A stretch of 64,000 nt of DNA, taken from the NCBI RefSeq assembly GCF_004364155.1, contig NZ_SOAZ01000004.1, positions 1 to 64,000 of the forward strand. The letters are read 5' to 3'. The notes beneath the pieces are model-generated. The model saw only the letters and a list, made by a program, of their open reading frames with translations, ran no database searches and had not been told where the DNA came from. The stretch is from Fonticella tunisiensis. Its GTDB lineage: Bacteria; Bacillota; Clostridia; Clostridiales; Caloramatoraceae. Shown here piece by piece: positions 54,033 through 63,516 of the stretch. The stretch's first letter is position 1. Each line of letters opens with the position of its first letter. Both the position numbers and the translations under genes were made by a program.

Positions 54033-55382
54033 ATGGAAAAGGTGTTAGTAGAGGTTTTTTCAAAGGATGGGAGAATAGTTAAAGAGGATATAAACTTTGT
54101 TATAGCCTGTAAATTGGCTGAGATGGAATTTCATAAGCTCAATATTGAAGTTATAAAGGCAATAGTTGTGCTTTTAAGAAGCAGTTTGTATAAGAATATT
54201 AAAGGTTCAAAATATTATCTTCCTGGTGACAATTATATAGTTATACAGGAGGACATTTTTAATTCCCTGGAATATGAACAAAAAGAAATTATCAAAAGAG
54301 CTATGGATGAAACGGAGGGGATTGTCGCTATAAGCGGGGATAATCTGGTTGAATTTTATTATACCAAGTGTTGTGGAGGAGGCACGTCAAATTCAGAGGA
54401 GATACTGGGATATAGGGTTAACTATCTTAGAAGGGTGCTTTGCAGACACTGCAGCAATTCGTATAAAGAAAAAGTTATAAGCCTTCAGGAAATAAAGGAT
54501 AAATTGAGTATAAAGGGCACAGAGTATAAAAACGATATTGACAATATTTTAAAAAACATTAAAAGGGATGAGACCGGAAGAATAATTGAAATTAACGTAA
54601 TGGGAAGGATTCTTTCCGGGGAAGAATTTATTAATCTTTTCAACCTGGAAAGCACAAGGGTTTTTTTTGTGGAAGACAGCTTAAGGTTCAAGGTAATAGG
54701 TGAGGGGCTTGGACTTGGAATATGTATTGATGGAGCAAATAGCCTTGCATCCCAGGGTGTAGGATATAAGGATATAATTAAACATTATTATACGGGAATA
54801 GAGTTTAAAAATGTGTCAAATGAATATAATGATAAACCCCTTATTAACAGGAGAATAGTAATAGACCCTGGACATGGTGGGAAGGATTCAGGAAACGTAA
54901 AGGAGGGTGTTGTTGAAAAGGATGTTAATCTTTATATAGCATTAAGCCTTCAGAAACTCCTTGAAAAGACTGGCTTAACGGTTGTTTTGACAAGAACCTG
55001 TGATGAATACAAAACCCTTGGTGAAAGAGTGGAGCTTATAAACTCTACGAGGCCGGATTTTTTCATAAGCATACATCAAAACAGTTTTTTCCATTCCGGG
55101 GTAAACGGAGTTGAGTCTTACTGCTATGAAAAGGATAATGAGGCTATAAAATTGGGAGAGTTAATTTGCAGGAAGATCAGTGAAAGAATAGAAGTTAAAG
55201 ACAGAGGTGTCAGGGTAGGAGACTATTATTTGCTTAGAGAATGCAAGGTAAGTGGAATAATATTGGAGTGCATGTATATGAGCGGCAACAGGGATATAAT
55301 GAAATATACGGAGGAAAATTATAAGGCGATAGCTCAGGCCATTTTTGATGCAATATGCCTTTATTATGGTGTTATCCCTTAA
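54033..55382 (+). CDS. SpoIID-like / N-acetylmuramoyl-L-alanine amidase fusion protein
   Basis: 449-aa protein with two peptidoglycan-related domains. Residues about 1-260 follow SpoIID: a helix aligning with the EALKAQAVAARTY helix (IEVIKAIVVLLRSS), a CCGGGTSNSEEILG segment near 113 followed by YLRRVLCRHC, and DIIKHYYTG near 247. Where SpoIID has its catalytic Glu (AAEM), this has ACKL. Residues about 274-445 are an Amidase_3 domain with zinc ligands His281 (DPGHGG), Glu295 and His348 (SIHQN) and catalytic Glu412. No signal peptide is seen. ATG 54033 has AGGAGTG upstream. It begins 10 bp after yabG, so mother-cell expression is likely. Confidence 0.85.
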   Translation: MEKVLVEVFSKDGRIVKEDINFVIACKLAEMEFHKLNIEVIKAIVVLLRSSLYKNIKGSKYYLPGDNYIVIQEDIFNSLEYEQKEIIKRAMDETEGIVAISGDNLVEFYYTKCCGGGTSNSEEILGYRVNYLRRVLCRHCSNSYKEKVISLQEIKDKLSIKGTEYKNDIDNILKNIKRDETGRIIEINVMGRILSGEEFINLFNLESTRVFFVEDSLRFKVIGEGLGLGICIDGANSLASQGVGYKDIIKHYYTGIEFKNVSNEYNDKPLINRRIVIDPGHGGKDSGNVKEGVVEKDVNLYIALSLQKLLEKTGLTVVLTRTCDEYKTLGERVELINSTRPDFFISIHQNSFFHSGVNGVESYCYEKDNEAIKLGELICRKISERIEVKDRGVRVGDYYLLRECKVSGIILECMYMSGNRDIMKYTEENYKAIAQAIFDAICLYYGVIP

Positions 55383-55537
55383 GGATATCCTTAGGGGATA
55401 TTTTATATTGATGTCGAAAACTGTATTTTGCATAAAATCAACTCTCAAATAAAGTTTTAATCAGTGAAAAAACAAAATTAAGCTCATATAAATATTTTCT
55501 ACATCAACAGTTAGTGAAAGAATATATTGTTTTTATG

Positions 55538-55607
55538 TTGACATGATAATAAAATGCTGATAAAATATTATATTTTTATTGACGAAAATATTTTTTTGAT
55601 GTAAAAT
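55538..55607 (+). promoter_or_regulatory. Tandem sigma-A promoters for veg
   Basis: TTGACA (55538-55543), 17 nt, TAAAAT (55561-55566), then TTGACG (55579-55584), 17 nt, TAAAAT (55602-55607). The second lies about 28 bp before the start codon. Confidence 0.75.
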
Positions 55608-55634
55608 ATTAAATGTGGAAAGAGGGTGTTGTAC

Positions 55635-55892
55635 ATGAAGGGAAAGGAAATTTTAAGTGCTATCAAAAAAGATATAGATGAGCACGTAGGTGAAAAAGTT
55701 CTTCTTAAGGCTAACAGCGGAAGAAGAAAAGTTATGGTTAGAGAAGGCATCCTTGAAAAGACATACCCTAACATATTCGTTATAAGAGTTGAAGGAAATG
55801 ACAGAACATCGAGAACGATTTCCTATAGCTATTCAGACATATTGACACAAACGGTACAGCTGGTATTTAAAAACAACAATGTAGCAATATGA
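55635..55892 (+). CDS. veg: Veg protein
   Basis: 85-aa small basic protein of the Veg/DUF1021 family. VGEKVLLKANSGRRKVMVREGILEKTYPNIFV-type sequence near residues 19-50 is unmistakable. In Bacillus, Veg affects biofilm formation by antagonising SinR, and it is strongly expressed in growth. ATG 55635 follows AGAGGGTG; the frame could start 9 bp earlier without a ribosome site. Its neighbours are in the same order as in many clostridia (yabG, veg, SPOCS, ispE). Confidence 0.95.
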   Translation: MKGKEILSAIKKDIDEHVGEKVLLKANSGRRKVMVREGILEKTYPNIFVIRVEGNDRTSRTISYSYSDILTQTVQLVFKNNNVAI

Positions 55893-55920
55893 TAAACCTG
55901 ATTTTAGGTTTATCTTTTTT
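55891..55920 (+). terminator. Terminator after veg
   Basis: GATAAACCT-GATTTT-AGGTTTATC followed by TTTTTT. Confidence 0.88.
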
Positions 55921-55930
55921 TATGCAAAAA

Positions 55931-55963
55931 ATACGAAAAACCGCCCTGGGCGGTTTTTCGTAT
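55931..55963. terminator. Second, symmetric hairpin after veg
   Basis: ATACGAAAAACCGCC (55931-55945) pairs perfectly with GGCGGTTTTTCGTAT (55949-55963), loop CTG. It forms a back-up terminator. A weaker hairpin CTTAATCTTTT/AAAAGATTAAG follows at about 56009-56041; the remainder of the 377-bp gap up to the sigma-E promoter holds nothing I can identify. Confidence 0.7.
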
Positions 55964-56189
55964 GGGGTTATGGGTTTGGCAGCTTAACTTTAAAAGTTAA
56001 ACTTAAGCTTAATCTTTTAAATAGGGGGATAAAAGATTAAGATCTTTATAGGGTATTGAGAATTTATGAGAGGTTATATGGTCATCAACAATTCTATATA
56101 TTAAAGCATATGTCGTATTGTGTCAACTGGTTAGAAAAAAGAAGCAAAATTAAGTTAAGATAAAATATTCGAATAATTATACGTTTTTA

Positions 56190-56218
56190 TCATATTAATC
56201 CTTCAAAAGGCATAATTT
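56190..56218 (+). promoter_or_regulatory. Sigma-E promoter candidate for the sipL-like gene
   Basis: TCATATT (56190-56196), 14-nt spacer, CATAATTT (56211-56218). This fits the sigma-E pattern of ATA-rich -35, 14-nt spacer and CATA-type -10, about 50 bp before the start. Confidence 0.65.
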
Positions 56219-56269
56219 CATAGAAGGAACTATATATTATATTAGGTAATTTAGGGTGGGAGGGATATA

Positions 56270-57835
56270 ATGTCTGTAGAACTTATAAGAGATATGATAA
56301 ACTATGAAAAACTGATTGGAGAAGGCATAAGCCAAACAATGGTAAATGGCGATATAGTAATTCCTGAGAGGAATCCCGAGATTGCAAAGGTACTTAATAT
56401 GGATACCAGGGTTTCCATATTAAGCAGCGAAGTAGTCGAGGACAGGATAATCATCGAGGGTAAGATGGACTTTGATATCCTCTATTCATCTTCAGATGAC
56501 AATAGGGGCATATACAAGGTAAGCGCCACATCGAACTTCACGCATAACATACAGGTTCCAGGAGCTCTTCCCAGAATGTCCTGCAAAATAGCAACAAATA
56601 TAGAACATAAGGATTACGAGCCAATAAATGCACCAACCAAAAAGATAAAGGTTAATGCAGTGGTAAACATAAAGGGCATGGTATATGAAAAGGAAGCTGC
56701 GGAGACAATAGTTGACATTAAGGGTGAGGACGTTCAGATATTGAAGGACAAAGTTCGGGTTGATGAATATGTTGGGGATAACAGCCAGCAGACAATAATA
56801 AAGGGAAAAATTGAAATACCAGAGGATATGGAGGAGGTTAAGGACATACTTAAATATAATGTCCATATTCATAAAAAGGATGTCTCCGTCTACGAAGGAA
56901 AGATTGTTGTTAATGCCTGTGCCCTAATGGAAGTTGTATACGACACCAGGAGTAATGATATAAAACATGGCGAGCAGGATGTCGCCTTCACACATGAGAT
57001 AGAAATGCCGGAAGTAAAGCCGGGGATGAAATGTGATGAAAATTTTAGAATAGACGACGTTATATGCACTCCAGTAGAAAATGAAGCAGGGGAAAAGAGG
57101 GCAATAGAAATAGAGGCAGGAGTGAGTATAGGTGTAAAGGTATTTATGACAAGAGAGATGGAGAACATAATAGATGCGTATTCATCTCAGGCAAGGTATG
57201 AGATTGAGAAGGAAAACATCAAAGTTACAAGCCTCTTTGGAGAAAATTCAGACAGTCAGACGATAAAGGAAAGAATAGTGCTTCCAGAGGATCAGGAGCC
57301 TATAGATGTCGTAAAGTACATGGTTACAAATCCAATCATCACCGATGTAAAAATAGTTGAGGACAAGGTAATTGTTGAGGGAGTTGTAAACTGTTCCCTC
57401 ATGTATACTGTAACCGATGATAGGGGTATGACAAGTTTCGAGGAGGAGCTGCCCTTTAAGTCAACGGTTGAAATTCCTGGGACGAGAATAGACATGATAA
57501 GTGAGGTTGATGTCAATATAGAACATGCATCCCATGATAAGGTGTCCCAGAAGGAAGTGGATATAAAGATAATCGTTGGCTGCTCGGCAAAGGTATTCTA
57601 CAAAATAAACATGGATATAGTAAAATCAGTTGTAGAAGCTGAAATTCCTGATAATATAAAGAACATGCCAACAATAGTTATATATATGGTACAGCCAAAC
57701 GATACCCTCTGGAAGATTGCAAAGAAGTACTGCACAACCGTAGAGGATATATTAAAGCTTAACGATCTGGAAAATCCGGATCACATTGAAGCGGGCATGA
57801 AGCTTTTAATTCCTAAAAAAATGTTCATTAAGTAA
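56270..57835 (+). CDS. sipL: SPOCS/LysM spore morphogenetic protein (SipL-like)
   Basis: 521-aa protein with SPOCS (DUF3794) repeats and a C-terminal LysM domain. Repeats recur around residues 30-125, 180-265 and 345-435, with the shared pattern of IVIPERNPEIAKVL / IVLPEDQEPIDVV entries. LysM begins at YMVQPNDTLWKIA near 474 and ends at LLIP. In Clostridium difficile SipL binds SpoIVA and is needed for coat localisation; the architecture here is the same. GGGAGGG precedes the ATG. A terminator follows. Confidence 0.9.
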   Translation: MSVELIRDMINYEKLIGEGISQTMVNGDIVIPERNPEIAKVLNMDTRVSILSSEVVEDRIIIEGKMDFDILYSSSDDNRGIYKVSATSNFTHNIQVPGALPRMSCKIATNIEHKDYEPINAPTKKIKVNAVVNIKGMVYEKEAAETIVDIKGEDVQILKDKVRVDEYVGDNSQQTIIKGKIEIPEDMEEVKDILKYNVHIHKKDVSVYEGKIVVNACALMEVVYDTRSNDIKHGEQDVAFTHEIEMPEVKPGMKCDENFRIDDVICTPVENEAGEKRAIEIEAGVSIGVKVFMTREMENIIDAYSSQARYEIEKENIKVTSLFGENSDSQTIKERIVLPEDQEPIDVVKYMVTNPIITDVKIVEDKVIVEGVVNCSLMYTVTDDRGMTSFEEELPFKSTVEIPGTRIDMISEVDVNIEHASHDKVSQKEVDIKIIVGCSAKVFYKINMDIVKSVVEAEIPDNIKNMPTIVIYMVQPNDTLWKIAKKYCTTVEDILKLNDLENPDHIEAGMKLLIPKKMFIK

Positions 57836-57868
57836 AAAATTCTCCCTCAATAAGGGAGATTTTTTTTG
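57834..57868 (+). terminator. Terminator after sipL
   Basis: TCTCCCT-CAATA-AGGGAGA flanked by AAAAAAT and TTTTTTTT. Confidence 0.88.
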
Positions 57869-57934
57869 TATAAATACCTTTTTCATGGAAAAAATATAAA
57901 AGAACTATCATTTTTTAGGGTTGACGGTGATCAT

Positions 57935-58771
57935 ATGGAAGATTATTTTGGCAATTTAATAATAATCGGAGGTGCAGAGGATAAAGCAGATAAGTGCGAG
58001 ATACTTAAGGAGGTGGTTAAAAAAACCTCTTCCAAGGGGGGGCCTCTTATCGTTTTAACTGCTGCAACCGAATATCCTGAGGAGGTTGGGGCTTTATACA
58101 AAAAAACCTTTAACAGGCTCCACTTGCATGACATTAAAATCATCGATATAAAGGATAGGCATGATGCAAATAAAGTTGAGTTCTGCAAGGAAATAGAAAG
58201 CAGTGGATGTGTATTTTTTACAGGAGGAGATCAGCTTAAAATAACAAGCCTTATAGGAGGAACAGGTCTTTATGAAAGCCTTAAACAGGCATACAGGAAT
58301 GGAACTTTAATCGTTGGAACAAGTGCAGGTGCCTCCTGTGTTTGTTCCACCATGGTGGTTTCAGGAAAGGATGATGATTCACCGAGAAAAGTCGCTCTTA
58401 AAATGGCACCTGGCCTTGACATTATAAGGGGTGTACTTATAGACCAGCACTTTGCCCAGAGGGGAAGAATAGGGAGGCTTCTTGGAGGGGTTGCCCAGAA
58501 TCCTGAAAGCCTGGGGATTGGAATAGATGAAAATACAGCTATAGTAGTTGAAGGCAGCAGCGTATTTCGGGTCATTGGTTCCGGAGCTGTTACGGTGATA
58601 GATGGAAGTCTTATAACCCATACCAACATATCCGAGCTTCTGCCGCAGGAAACTCTGGCCATAACGGATATAAAGATTCACATATTGCCAAGGGGTTATA
58701 AATATGACATGAGAAACAGGGTACCGATACCTAAGAGGGAAAACAAGGAGGATAAAAATGAAGATAGTTGA
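57935..58771 (+). CDS. cphB: Cyanophycinase
   Basis: 278-aa serine peptidase (S51 family) that cuts cyanophycin into beta-Asp-Arg dipeptides. The nucleophile Ser is in VGTSAGASC near residue 132; GGDQLKITSLIGG lies near 96 and DQHFAQRGRIGRL near 170, all family hallmarks. ATG 57935 has ACGGTGA upstream. It overlaps cphA by 14 bp, so degradation and synthesis of the polymer are co-expressed. Confidence 0.92.
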   Translation: MEDYFGNLIIIGGAEDKADKCEILKEVVKKTSSKGGPLIVLTAATEYPEEVGALYKKTFNRLHLHDIKIIDIKDRHDANKVEFCKEIESSGCVFFTGGDQLKITSLIGGTGLYESLKQAYRNGTLIVGTSAGASCVCSTMVVSGKDDDSPRKVALKMAPGLDIIRGVLIDQHFAQRGRIGRLLGGVAQNPESLGIGIDENTAIVVEGSSVFRVIGSGAVTVIDGSLITHTNISELLPQETLAITDIKIHILPRGYKYDMRNRVPIPKRENKEDKNEDS

Positions 58772-61430
58772 CAAAAGAGTCTATACAGGAAGGAACATAT
58801 ACAGTTATAAACCCTGTATAAGGCTTACAGTTGATGTTGAAGAACTATACGAAACACCATCAAAGGATATAGGAGGGTTTAACGAGAGGCTTCTTAAAGC
58901 GCTTCCAGGGCTTGAAAAGCATCACTGTTCTCTAGGATATGAAGGTGGATTTGTAGACAGGCTTAAGGAAGGAACATATCTTCCTCATATATTTGAGCAT
59001 ATGATAATAGAAATGCAAAACAGCCTTGGCTTTAAGGATGTTAAATATGGAAAAGCAAGGTGCGTTGATAAAAATATATACTACATTGTTTATCAGTATG
59101 AGCTTGAAGAAGCTGGTCTTCTATGTGCCGAGTATGCACTTATATGTATAAACAGCTTTATAAAGGGCGAGGATTTCGATATGAAGGATGCCTTAGAGCA
59201 TATAGAAAAGGAAATAGCAGGTATAAGGCTTGGTCCAAGTACCAGAGGGATATACGATGCAGCCAGGAACATGGGTATTCCAGTGATGAGGATAGGAAAA
59301 AACAGCATGCTTCAGCTTGGCTATGGAGCACGGCAGAGAAGAATAGAAGCAACTATTACCGATTCAACTTCATGCATTGCAGTTGACATGGCCTGTGATA
59401 AGCTTCTTACAAGGGATATATTAAAAACTGCATGTATCCCTGTTGCAGAAGGAGATTGTGCTGATAATGCCGACGATTTATTAAAAGTTTGCAGCAGGAT
59501 AGGCTATCCCGTAGTTATAAAGCCTCTGGATGGAAATCAGGGAAGGGGCGTAACAGTTGGCATTAAGGATGATGCAACAGCCCTCTGGGCCTATGGAATA
59601 GCGTCAAAAATAAATGAGAAGGTAATCGTTGAAAAATATATCGAAGGAAAGGATTACAGGATACTTGTAGTTGATAAAAAGGTGGTTTCTGTATCCTTAA
59701 GAATGCCTCCGTGCGTCGTGGGCGACGGGGTACATAGCCTCTGGGAGCTTATAGAAATTGAAAACGAAAATCCCTTAAGGGGATATGACCATGAAAAACC
59801 TCTGACAAAGATTAAAATAGATGATATACTTGTAAATTATCTTAAGAGTAAAGGCTTAAGCCTTGAGTATGTACCGAGGAAGGGAGAAACCGTCACATTA
59901 AGGTTTAATGCAAACCTTTCAACGGGAGGGGTTGCAAAGGACTGTACCGATATAATCCATCCCGACAACATAGAATACGCCATAAGGGCAGCCGAGGCCT
60001 TAAATCTTGATATTGCAGGTGTGGATATGTGCACTATCGACATATCCCAGTCCATAAACGAAAACGGAGGAGTAATACTCGAGGTTAATGCATGTCCTGG
60101 GATAAGGATGCATATGTATCCTTCCTATGGAAAAAGCAGAAACGTTGCAGCGCATATTATAAATTATCTGTTTAAGGATAGGGAAGCAGTGAAGGAGAAG
60201 TTTAATTTTGAAGGCATATCTCCCTATTCAATTCCTGTTATATCCATAACGGGAACCAACGGAAAAACAACAACAACAAGAATGATAGGGCATGTATTTT
60301 CAATGATGGGCCTATGTGTTGGTATGACAACTACAAGCGGAATTTACATTGGAAACAAGTGCATTTTAAAGGGAGATACAACGGGTCCTGAAAGCGCAAA
60401 AACAGTTCTCATGGATAAAAGGGTTGAGGTTGCTGTGCTGGAGACGGCAAGGGGTGGTATTTTAAGAAGAGGACTTGCATATGACCTTGCAGATGTGGGA
60501 GTTATAACAAACATATCTGAGGATCATCTTGGAATCGATGGAATAAACACACTTGAAGATCTTGTATATGTTAAATCCCTTGTTGCTGAGTCCGTCAAGA
60601 AAAACGGATATGCAGTTTTAAATGCCGACGATGAAAGCGTAAACCTTTTAACTGAAAGGGTTAACAGCAATATAATTTACTTTTCTAAAAACCCTGATAA
60701 TATAATTATTAAAAAACACATGATAGACGGTGGGAAGGCAGTATTTTTAAAGGATGGATTTATATGCCTGTTCGATGGCGATAAGGTTCAGCCGATTGTG
60801 GGTGTTCTAGAAATGCCGTCAACCTTTGAAGGAAAGCTTGAATACAACATAGAAAATGCCATGGCTGCAGCAAGCGCATGTATTGGTTTAGGGGTTGACA
60901 TAGAAGCAATTGCCAAGGGGCTTAGGACATTCTGCCTTGATGAGTCACAAAATCCCGGGAGGTTTAACATATACAACCTTGATAATTTTAAAGTTATTGT
61001 GGACTACGGCCACAACATAGGAGGATATACTGCCGTTTTAAATGCATTGAAGAAGATGGAGGCAGGAAGGCTTGTAGGCGTTATAGGCGTTCCAGGGGAT
61101 AGAATGGACGCACATATAATAGAGCTTGGCAGGATAGGCGGTGAAGGGTTTAATTACATCTACATTAAAGAGGACATGGATAAGAGAGGAAGGGCAGAGG
61201 GAGAAGTGGCGAAGCTTCTGGAAAAGGGGGTTATATCATCGGGAAAATCCAAAAAAGATTACAGAATAATTCTAAATGAGATGGAGGCCTTAAAAGATGC
61301 CATGGAAAATGCGCAGGACGGGGATTGTATAGTTGTTTTCTATGAGGATTATGAAGGAATAATCAAAACGATTGAGAGCTTCAAAAAGGGTAAGGTTAAG
61401 AAAGAGATTAAGCTTGAGATTGTATCGTAA
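58758..61430 (+). CDS. cphA: Cyanophycin synthetase
   Basis: 890-aa ATP-dependent ligase that builds multi-L-arginyl-poly-L-aspartate, a nitrogen reserve. An N-terminal CphA-specific domain (about 1-165), an ATP-grasp domain (about 215-475, with VVIKPLDGNQGRGVTVGI and VEKYIEGKDYRI) and a Mur ligase-like domain (about 490-885, with ITGTNGKTTTTRMI and SEDHLGIDG) are all complete. Length is the usual 870-900. AAGGAGG lies before the ATG inside cphB. A hairpin at 61438-61475 ends the unit. Confidence 0.94.
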   Translation: MKIVDKRVYTGRNIYSYKPCIRLTVDVEELYETPSKDIGGFNERLLKALPGLEKHHCSLGYEGGFVDRLKEGTYLPHIFEHMIIEMQNSLGFKDVKYGKARCVDKNIYYIVYQYELEEAGLLCAEYALICINSFIKGEDFDMKDALEHIEKEIAGIRLGPSTRGIYDAARNMGIPVMRIGKNSMLQLGYGARQRRIEATITDSTSCIAVDMACDKLLTRDILKTACIPVAEGDCADNADDLLKVCSRIGYPVVIKPLDGNQGRGVTVGIKDDATALWAYGIASKINEKVIVEKYIEGKDYRILVVDKKVVSVSLRMPPCVVGDGVHSLWELIEIENENPLRGYDHEKPLTKIKIDDILVNYLKSKGLSLEYVPRKGETVTLRFNANLSTGGVAKDCTDIIHPDNIEYAIRAAEALNLDIAGVDMCTIDISQSINENGGVILEVNACPGIRMHMYPSYGKSRNVAAHIINYLFKDREAVKEKFNFEGISPYSIPVISITGTNGKTTTTRMIGHVFSMMGLCVGMTTTSGIYIGNKCILKGDTTGPESAKTVLMDKRVEVAVLETARGGILRRGLAYDLADVGVITNISEDHLGIDGINTLEDLVYVKSLVAESVKKNGYAVLNADDESVNLLTERVNSNIIYFSKNPDNIIIKKHMIDGGKAVFLKDGFICLFDGDKVQPIVGVLEMPSTFEGKLEYNIENAMAAASACIGLGVDIEAIAKGLRTFCLDESQNPGRFNIYNLDNFKVIVDYGHNIGGYTAVLNALKKMEAGRLVGVIGVPGDRMDAHIIELGRIGGEGFNYIYIKEDMDKRGRAEGEVAKLLEKGVISSGKSKKDYRIILNEMEALKDAMENAQDGDCIVVFYEDYEGIIKTIESFKKGKVKKEIKLEIVS

Positions 61431-61437
61431 ATTGCAG

Positions 61438-61478
61438 CCAGGTGGGGAAATATTATAATCCCGTTGCCTGGTTTTTAT
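61438..61478 (+). terminator. Terminator after cphA
   Basis: CCAGGTGGGG pairs with CCCGTTGCCTGG (with a small mismatch) around an AT loop, followed by TTTTTATT. Confidence 0.7.
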
Positions 61479-61578
61479 TAATTACTATTTCTCTGGAAAA
61501 TATACAATTTATTTGAAGTATCTGTTAATTTAATATATAATATATAACTACAACATTTTAATGAAAGGTGGGATATAG

Positions 61579-62439
61579 GTGGACAAGGTAATTATAAAAT
61601 GTCCTGCAAAAATAAACCTATCCCTTGATGTAGTTGGAAAGAGGCAGGATGGATATCATCTGGTTAAGATGATAATGCAGAGCATCTCCCTTTTTGATGA
61701 TGTAACTGTTGAAAAAAACGGGGGAGGAATAAGGCTGTACTGCAAAAATAAGGATGTTCCGGATAATGAGGATAATATAGCCTATAGGGCTGCGAAGCTC
61801 ATTATTGATAGATTTAATATAGATGGTGGAGTTGATATTTTCATAGAAAAAAGGATTCCAGTTGCAGCAGGGTTAGCAGGTGGAAGCACCGATGCGGCAG
61901 GCGTTATAAAGGCCATGAACAGGATTTTTGACCTTGGAATGGATAGGGATGAAATGATGGAGCTTGGGCTAAAGCTTGGAGCTGATGTTCCCTTTTGCAT
62001 AATGGGGGGAACAGCCCTTGCAGAGGGTATAGGAGAAGTGTTAACCCCCCTAAAGCCCTTCGAAGCATGGTGCGTTGTTGCAAAGCCCAACATCTCCGTA
62101 TCTACAAAGGAGGTTTATAGAAGCCTCAGGCTCGATGAAATAACAAGGCATCCTGAAACGACGAGGATAATTGACTATATGGAAAGGGGCAATATAGAGG
62201 GTGTTGCAGAAAATATGGTTAATGTTCTTGAAACTGTAACCATAAAAAGGCATCCGGTGATTTTTGAAATAAAGAACATAATGATGGAATTTCATGCCCT
62301 TGGAAGCCTTATGAGCGGAAGCGGGCCAACGGTATTTGGGCTGTTTAAGGATAAGGGTAAAGCGGAGATATGCTATAACAGGTTAAGGGATTATCTCAAG
62401 GAAGTATATTTAGTAAGAACCTTCAATGGAGAGGTGTAA
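61579..62439 (+). CDS. ispE: 4-diphosphocytidyl-2-C-methyl-D-erythritol kinase
   Basis: 286-aa GHMP kinase of the MEP isoprenoid pathway. CPAKINLSLDVVGKR at the N-terminus, the ATP loop PVAAGLAGGSTDAAG near residue 94, and MSGSGPTVFGLF near 244 are all present. The GTG at 61579 follows AAAGGTGGG. IspE beside veg and SPOCS genes is a common clostridial order. The next gene starts 5 bp later. Confidence 0.95.
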   Translation: MDKVIIKCPAKINLSLDVVGKRQDGYHLVKMIMQSISLFDDVTVEKNGGGIRLYCKNKDVPDNEDNIAYRAAKLIIDRFNIDGGVDIFIEKRIPVAAGLAGGSTDAAGVIKAMNRIFDLGMDRDEMMELGLKLGADVPFCIMGGTALAEGIGEVLTPLKPFEAWCVVAKPNISVSTKEVYRSLRLDEITRHPETTRIIDYMERGNIEGVAENMVNVLETVTIKRHPVIFEIKNIMMEFHALGSLMSGSGPTVFGLFKDKGKAEICYNRLRDYLKEVYLVRTFNGEV

Positions 62440-62444
62440 CAAAT

Positions 62445-63179
62445 ATGAATGCAGTGATTCTTGCCGGGGACCGGGGAGAAAATGGGGTTCCCAAGGCCCT
62501 TATAAAAATAGCCTCCAGGTATATGGTGGAATATGTAATAGAGTCCCTTAGAAACTCAGGCTGCATCAACAGGGTTTACATAGTTGGCGATAAAATAATA
62601 AAGGAAAAAGTAGGCCATCTTGTGGACGGATGGGTAGATTCCGAGGGTGATATATTGAAAAATATAAAAAAGGGGATTCATGAACTCGGGGAATATAACA
62701 AGCCTTGTTTAATATGTACCTGCGACATCCCAATGGTAAAGGGCGAGGCTATAAGGGATTTTGCCCTAAGATGTGAAGCCCTTGATATTGATGTTGGTTA
62801 TCCTATCATAGATAAGAAGCTTAACGATGAGAAATATCCTGAGGTAAAAAGAACCTATGTTAAGATGAGGGAAGGAACCTTTACTGGAGGGAATATCATA
62901 TATATCAATCCACAGGTTGTTGATAAATTTACTAAAAAAATTGAGAAATTTGTGGAATACAGAAAAAAACCCTTTAAAATGGGAAGGGAGCTTGGGATAA
63001 TCTTTCTCATAAAGCTTGTCCTTGGCATACTTTCAATTTCATCCGTTGAATTAAAGGTATGGAAGATGTTTGGAATTAGGGGAAGTGCTATAATAACAAG
63101 CTATCCCGAAATTGGAAACGATGTGGATAAGCCATCCGATATCGAATTTGTAAATAAATATTTAGGAGATTCGGCTTAA
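62445..63179 (+). CDS. NTP transferase domain protein (MobA-like nucleotidyltransferase)
   Basis: 244-aa protein with an N-terminal nucleotide-binding VILAGDRGENGVPKALIKI and CTCDIPMV near residue 86, the metal-binding Asp region of GT-A-like nucleotidyltransferases. The C-terminal part has a hydrophobic stretch near 185 that might be membrane-associated. The substrate is unknown; proteins of this type often follow ispE in clostridia. GAGGTG precedes the ATG. A strong terminator follows. Confidence 0.78.
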   Translation: MNAVILAGDRGENGVPKALIKIASRYMVEYVIESLRNSGCINRVYIVGDKIIKEKVGHLVDGWVDSEGDILKNIKKGIHELGEYNKPCLICTCDIPMVKGEAIRDFALRCEALDIDVGYPIIDKKLNDEKYPEVKRTYVKMREGTFTGGNIIYINPQVVDKFTKKIEKFVEYRKKPFKMGRELGIIFLIKLVLGILSISSVELKVWKMFGIRGSAIITSYPEIGNDVDKPSDIEFVNKYLGDSA

Positions 63180-63220
63180 AAGGGGTCCCATATATCATAA
63201 GATATGGGATCCCTTTTTAA
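63178..63220 (+). terminator. Terminator after the nucleotidyltransferase gene
   Basis: AAAAGGGGTCCCATAT pairs with ATATGGGATCCCTTTTT around ATCATAAG. Confidence 0.88.
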
Positions 63221-63291
63221 TATTTCTAGCCAGCTGAATAAACGTGGCTTATTCTGTAAAAATTAAACTAAGAGAATATGGAGGTGTTCCT

Positions 63292-63504
63292 ATGGTGTCT
63301 GTTTTAAGATTCATCTCAAAGACTTTTGATTTAAACGTTTTAATATTATTTCTTTTGTCAAGCATTATCCTGCTGGGGTTTGATGCTAGATATTATAAAA
63401 AGAATAATGCAGTCAGGGAATACAAATCGGCAAGGTTTTTTGGATACTTTTACATAGCAGCAGGGATTTTACTTTATGTTATTGCAAGGAATATAAGGCT
63501 TTAG
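63292..63504 (+). CDS. Small membrane protein (CLC_0170 family-like)
   Basis: 70-aa protein with two hydrophobic helices (ILFLLSSIILLGF and FGYFYIAAGILLYVIA) separated by a basic loop. It resembles the clostridial CLC_0170 family, whose role is unknown. ATG 63292 follows GGAGGTG. It is 12 bp before the germination gene, so it may belong to that operon. Confidence 0.7.
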   Translation: MVSVLRFISKTFDLNVLILFLLSSIILLGFDARYYKKNNAVREYKSARFFGYFYIAAGILLYVIARNIRL

Positions 63505-63516
63505 GGGTGATATATA

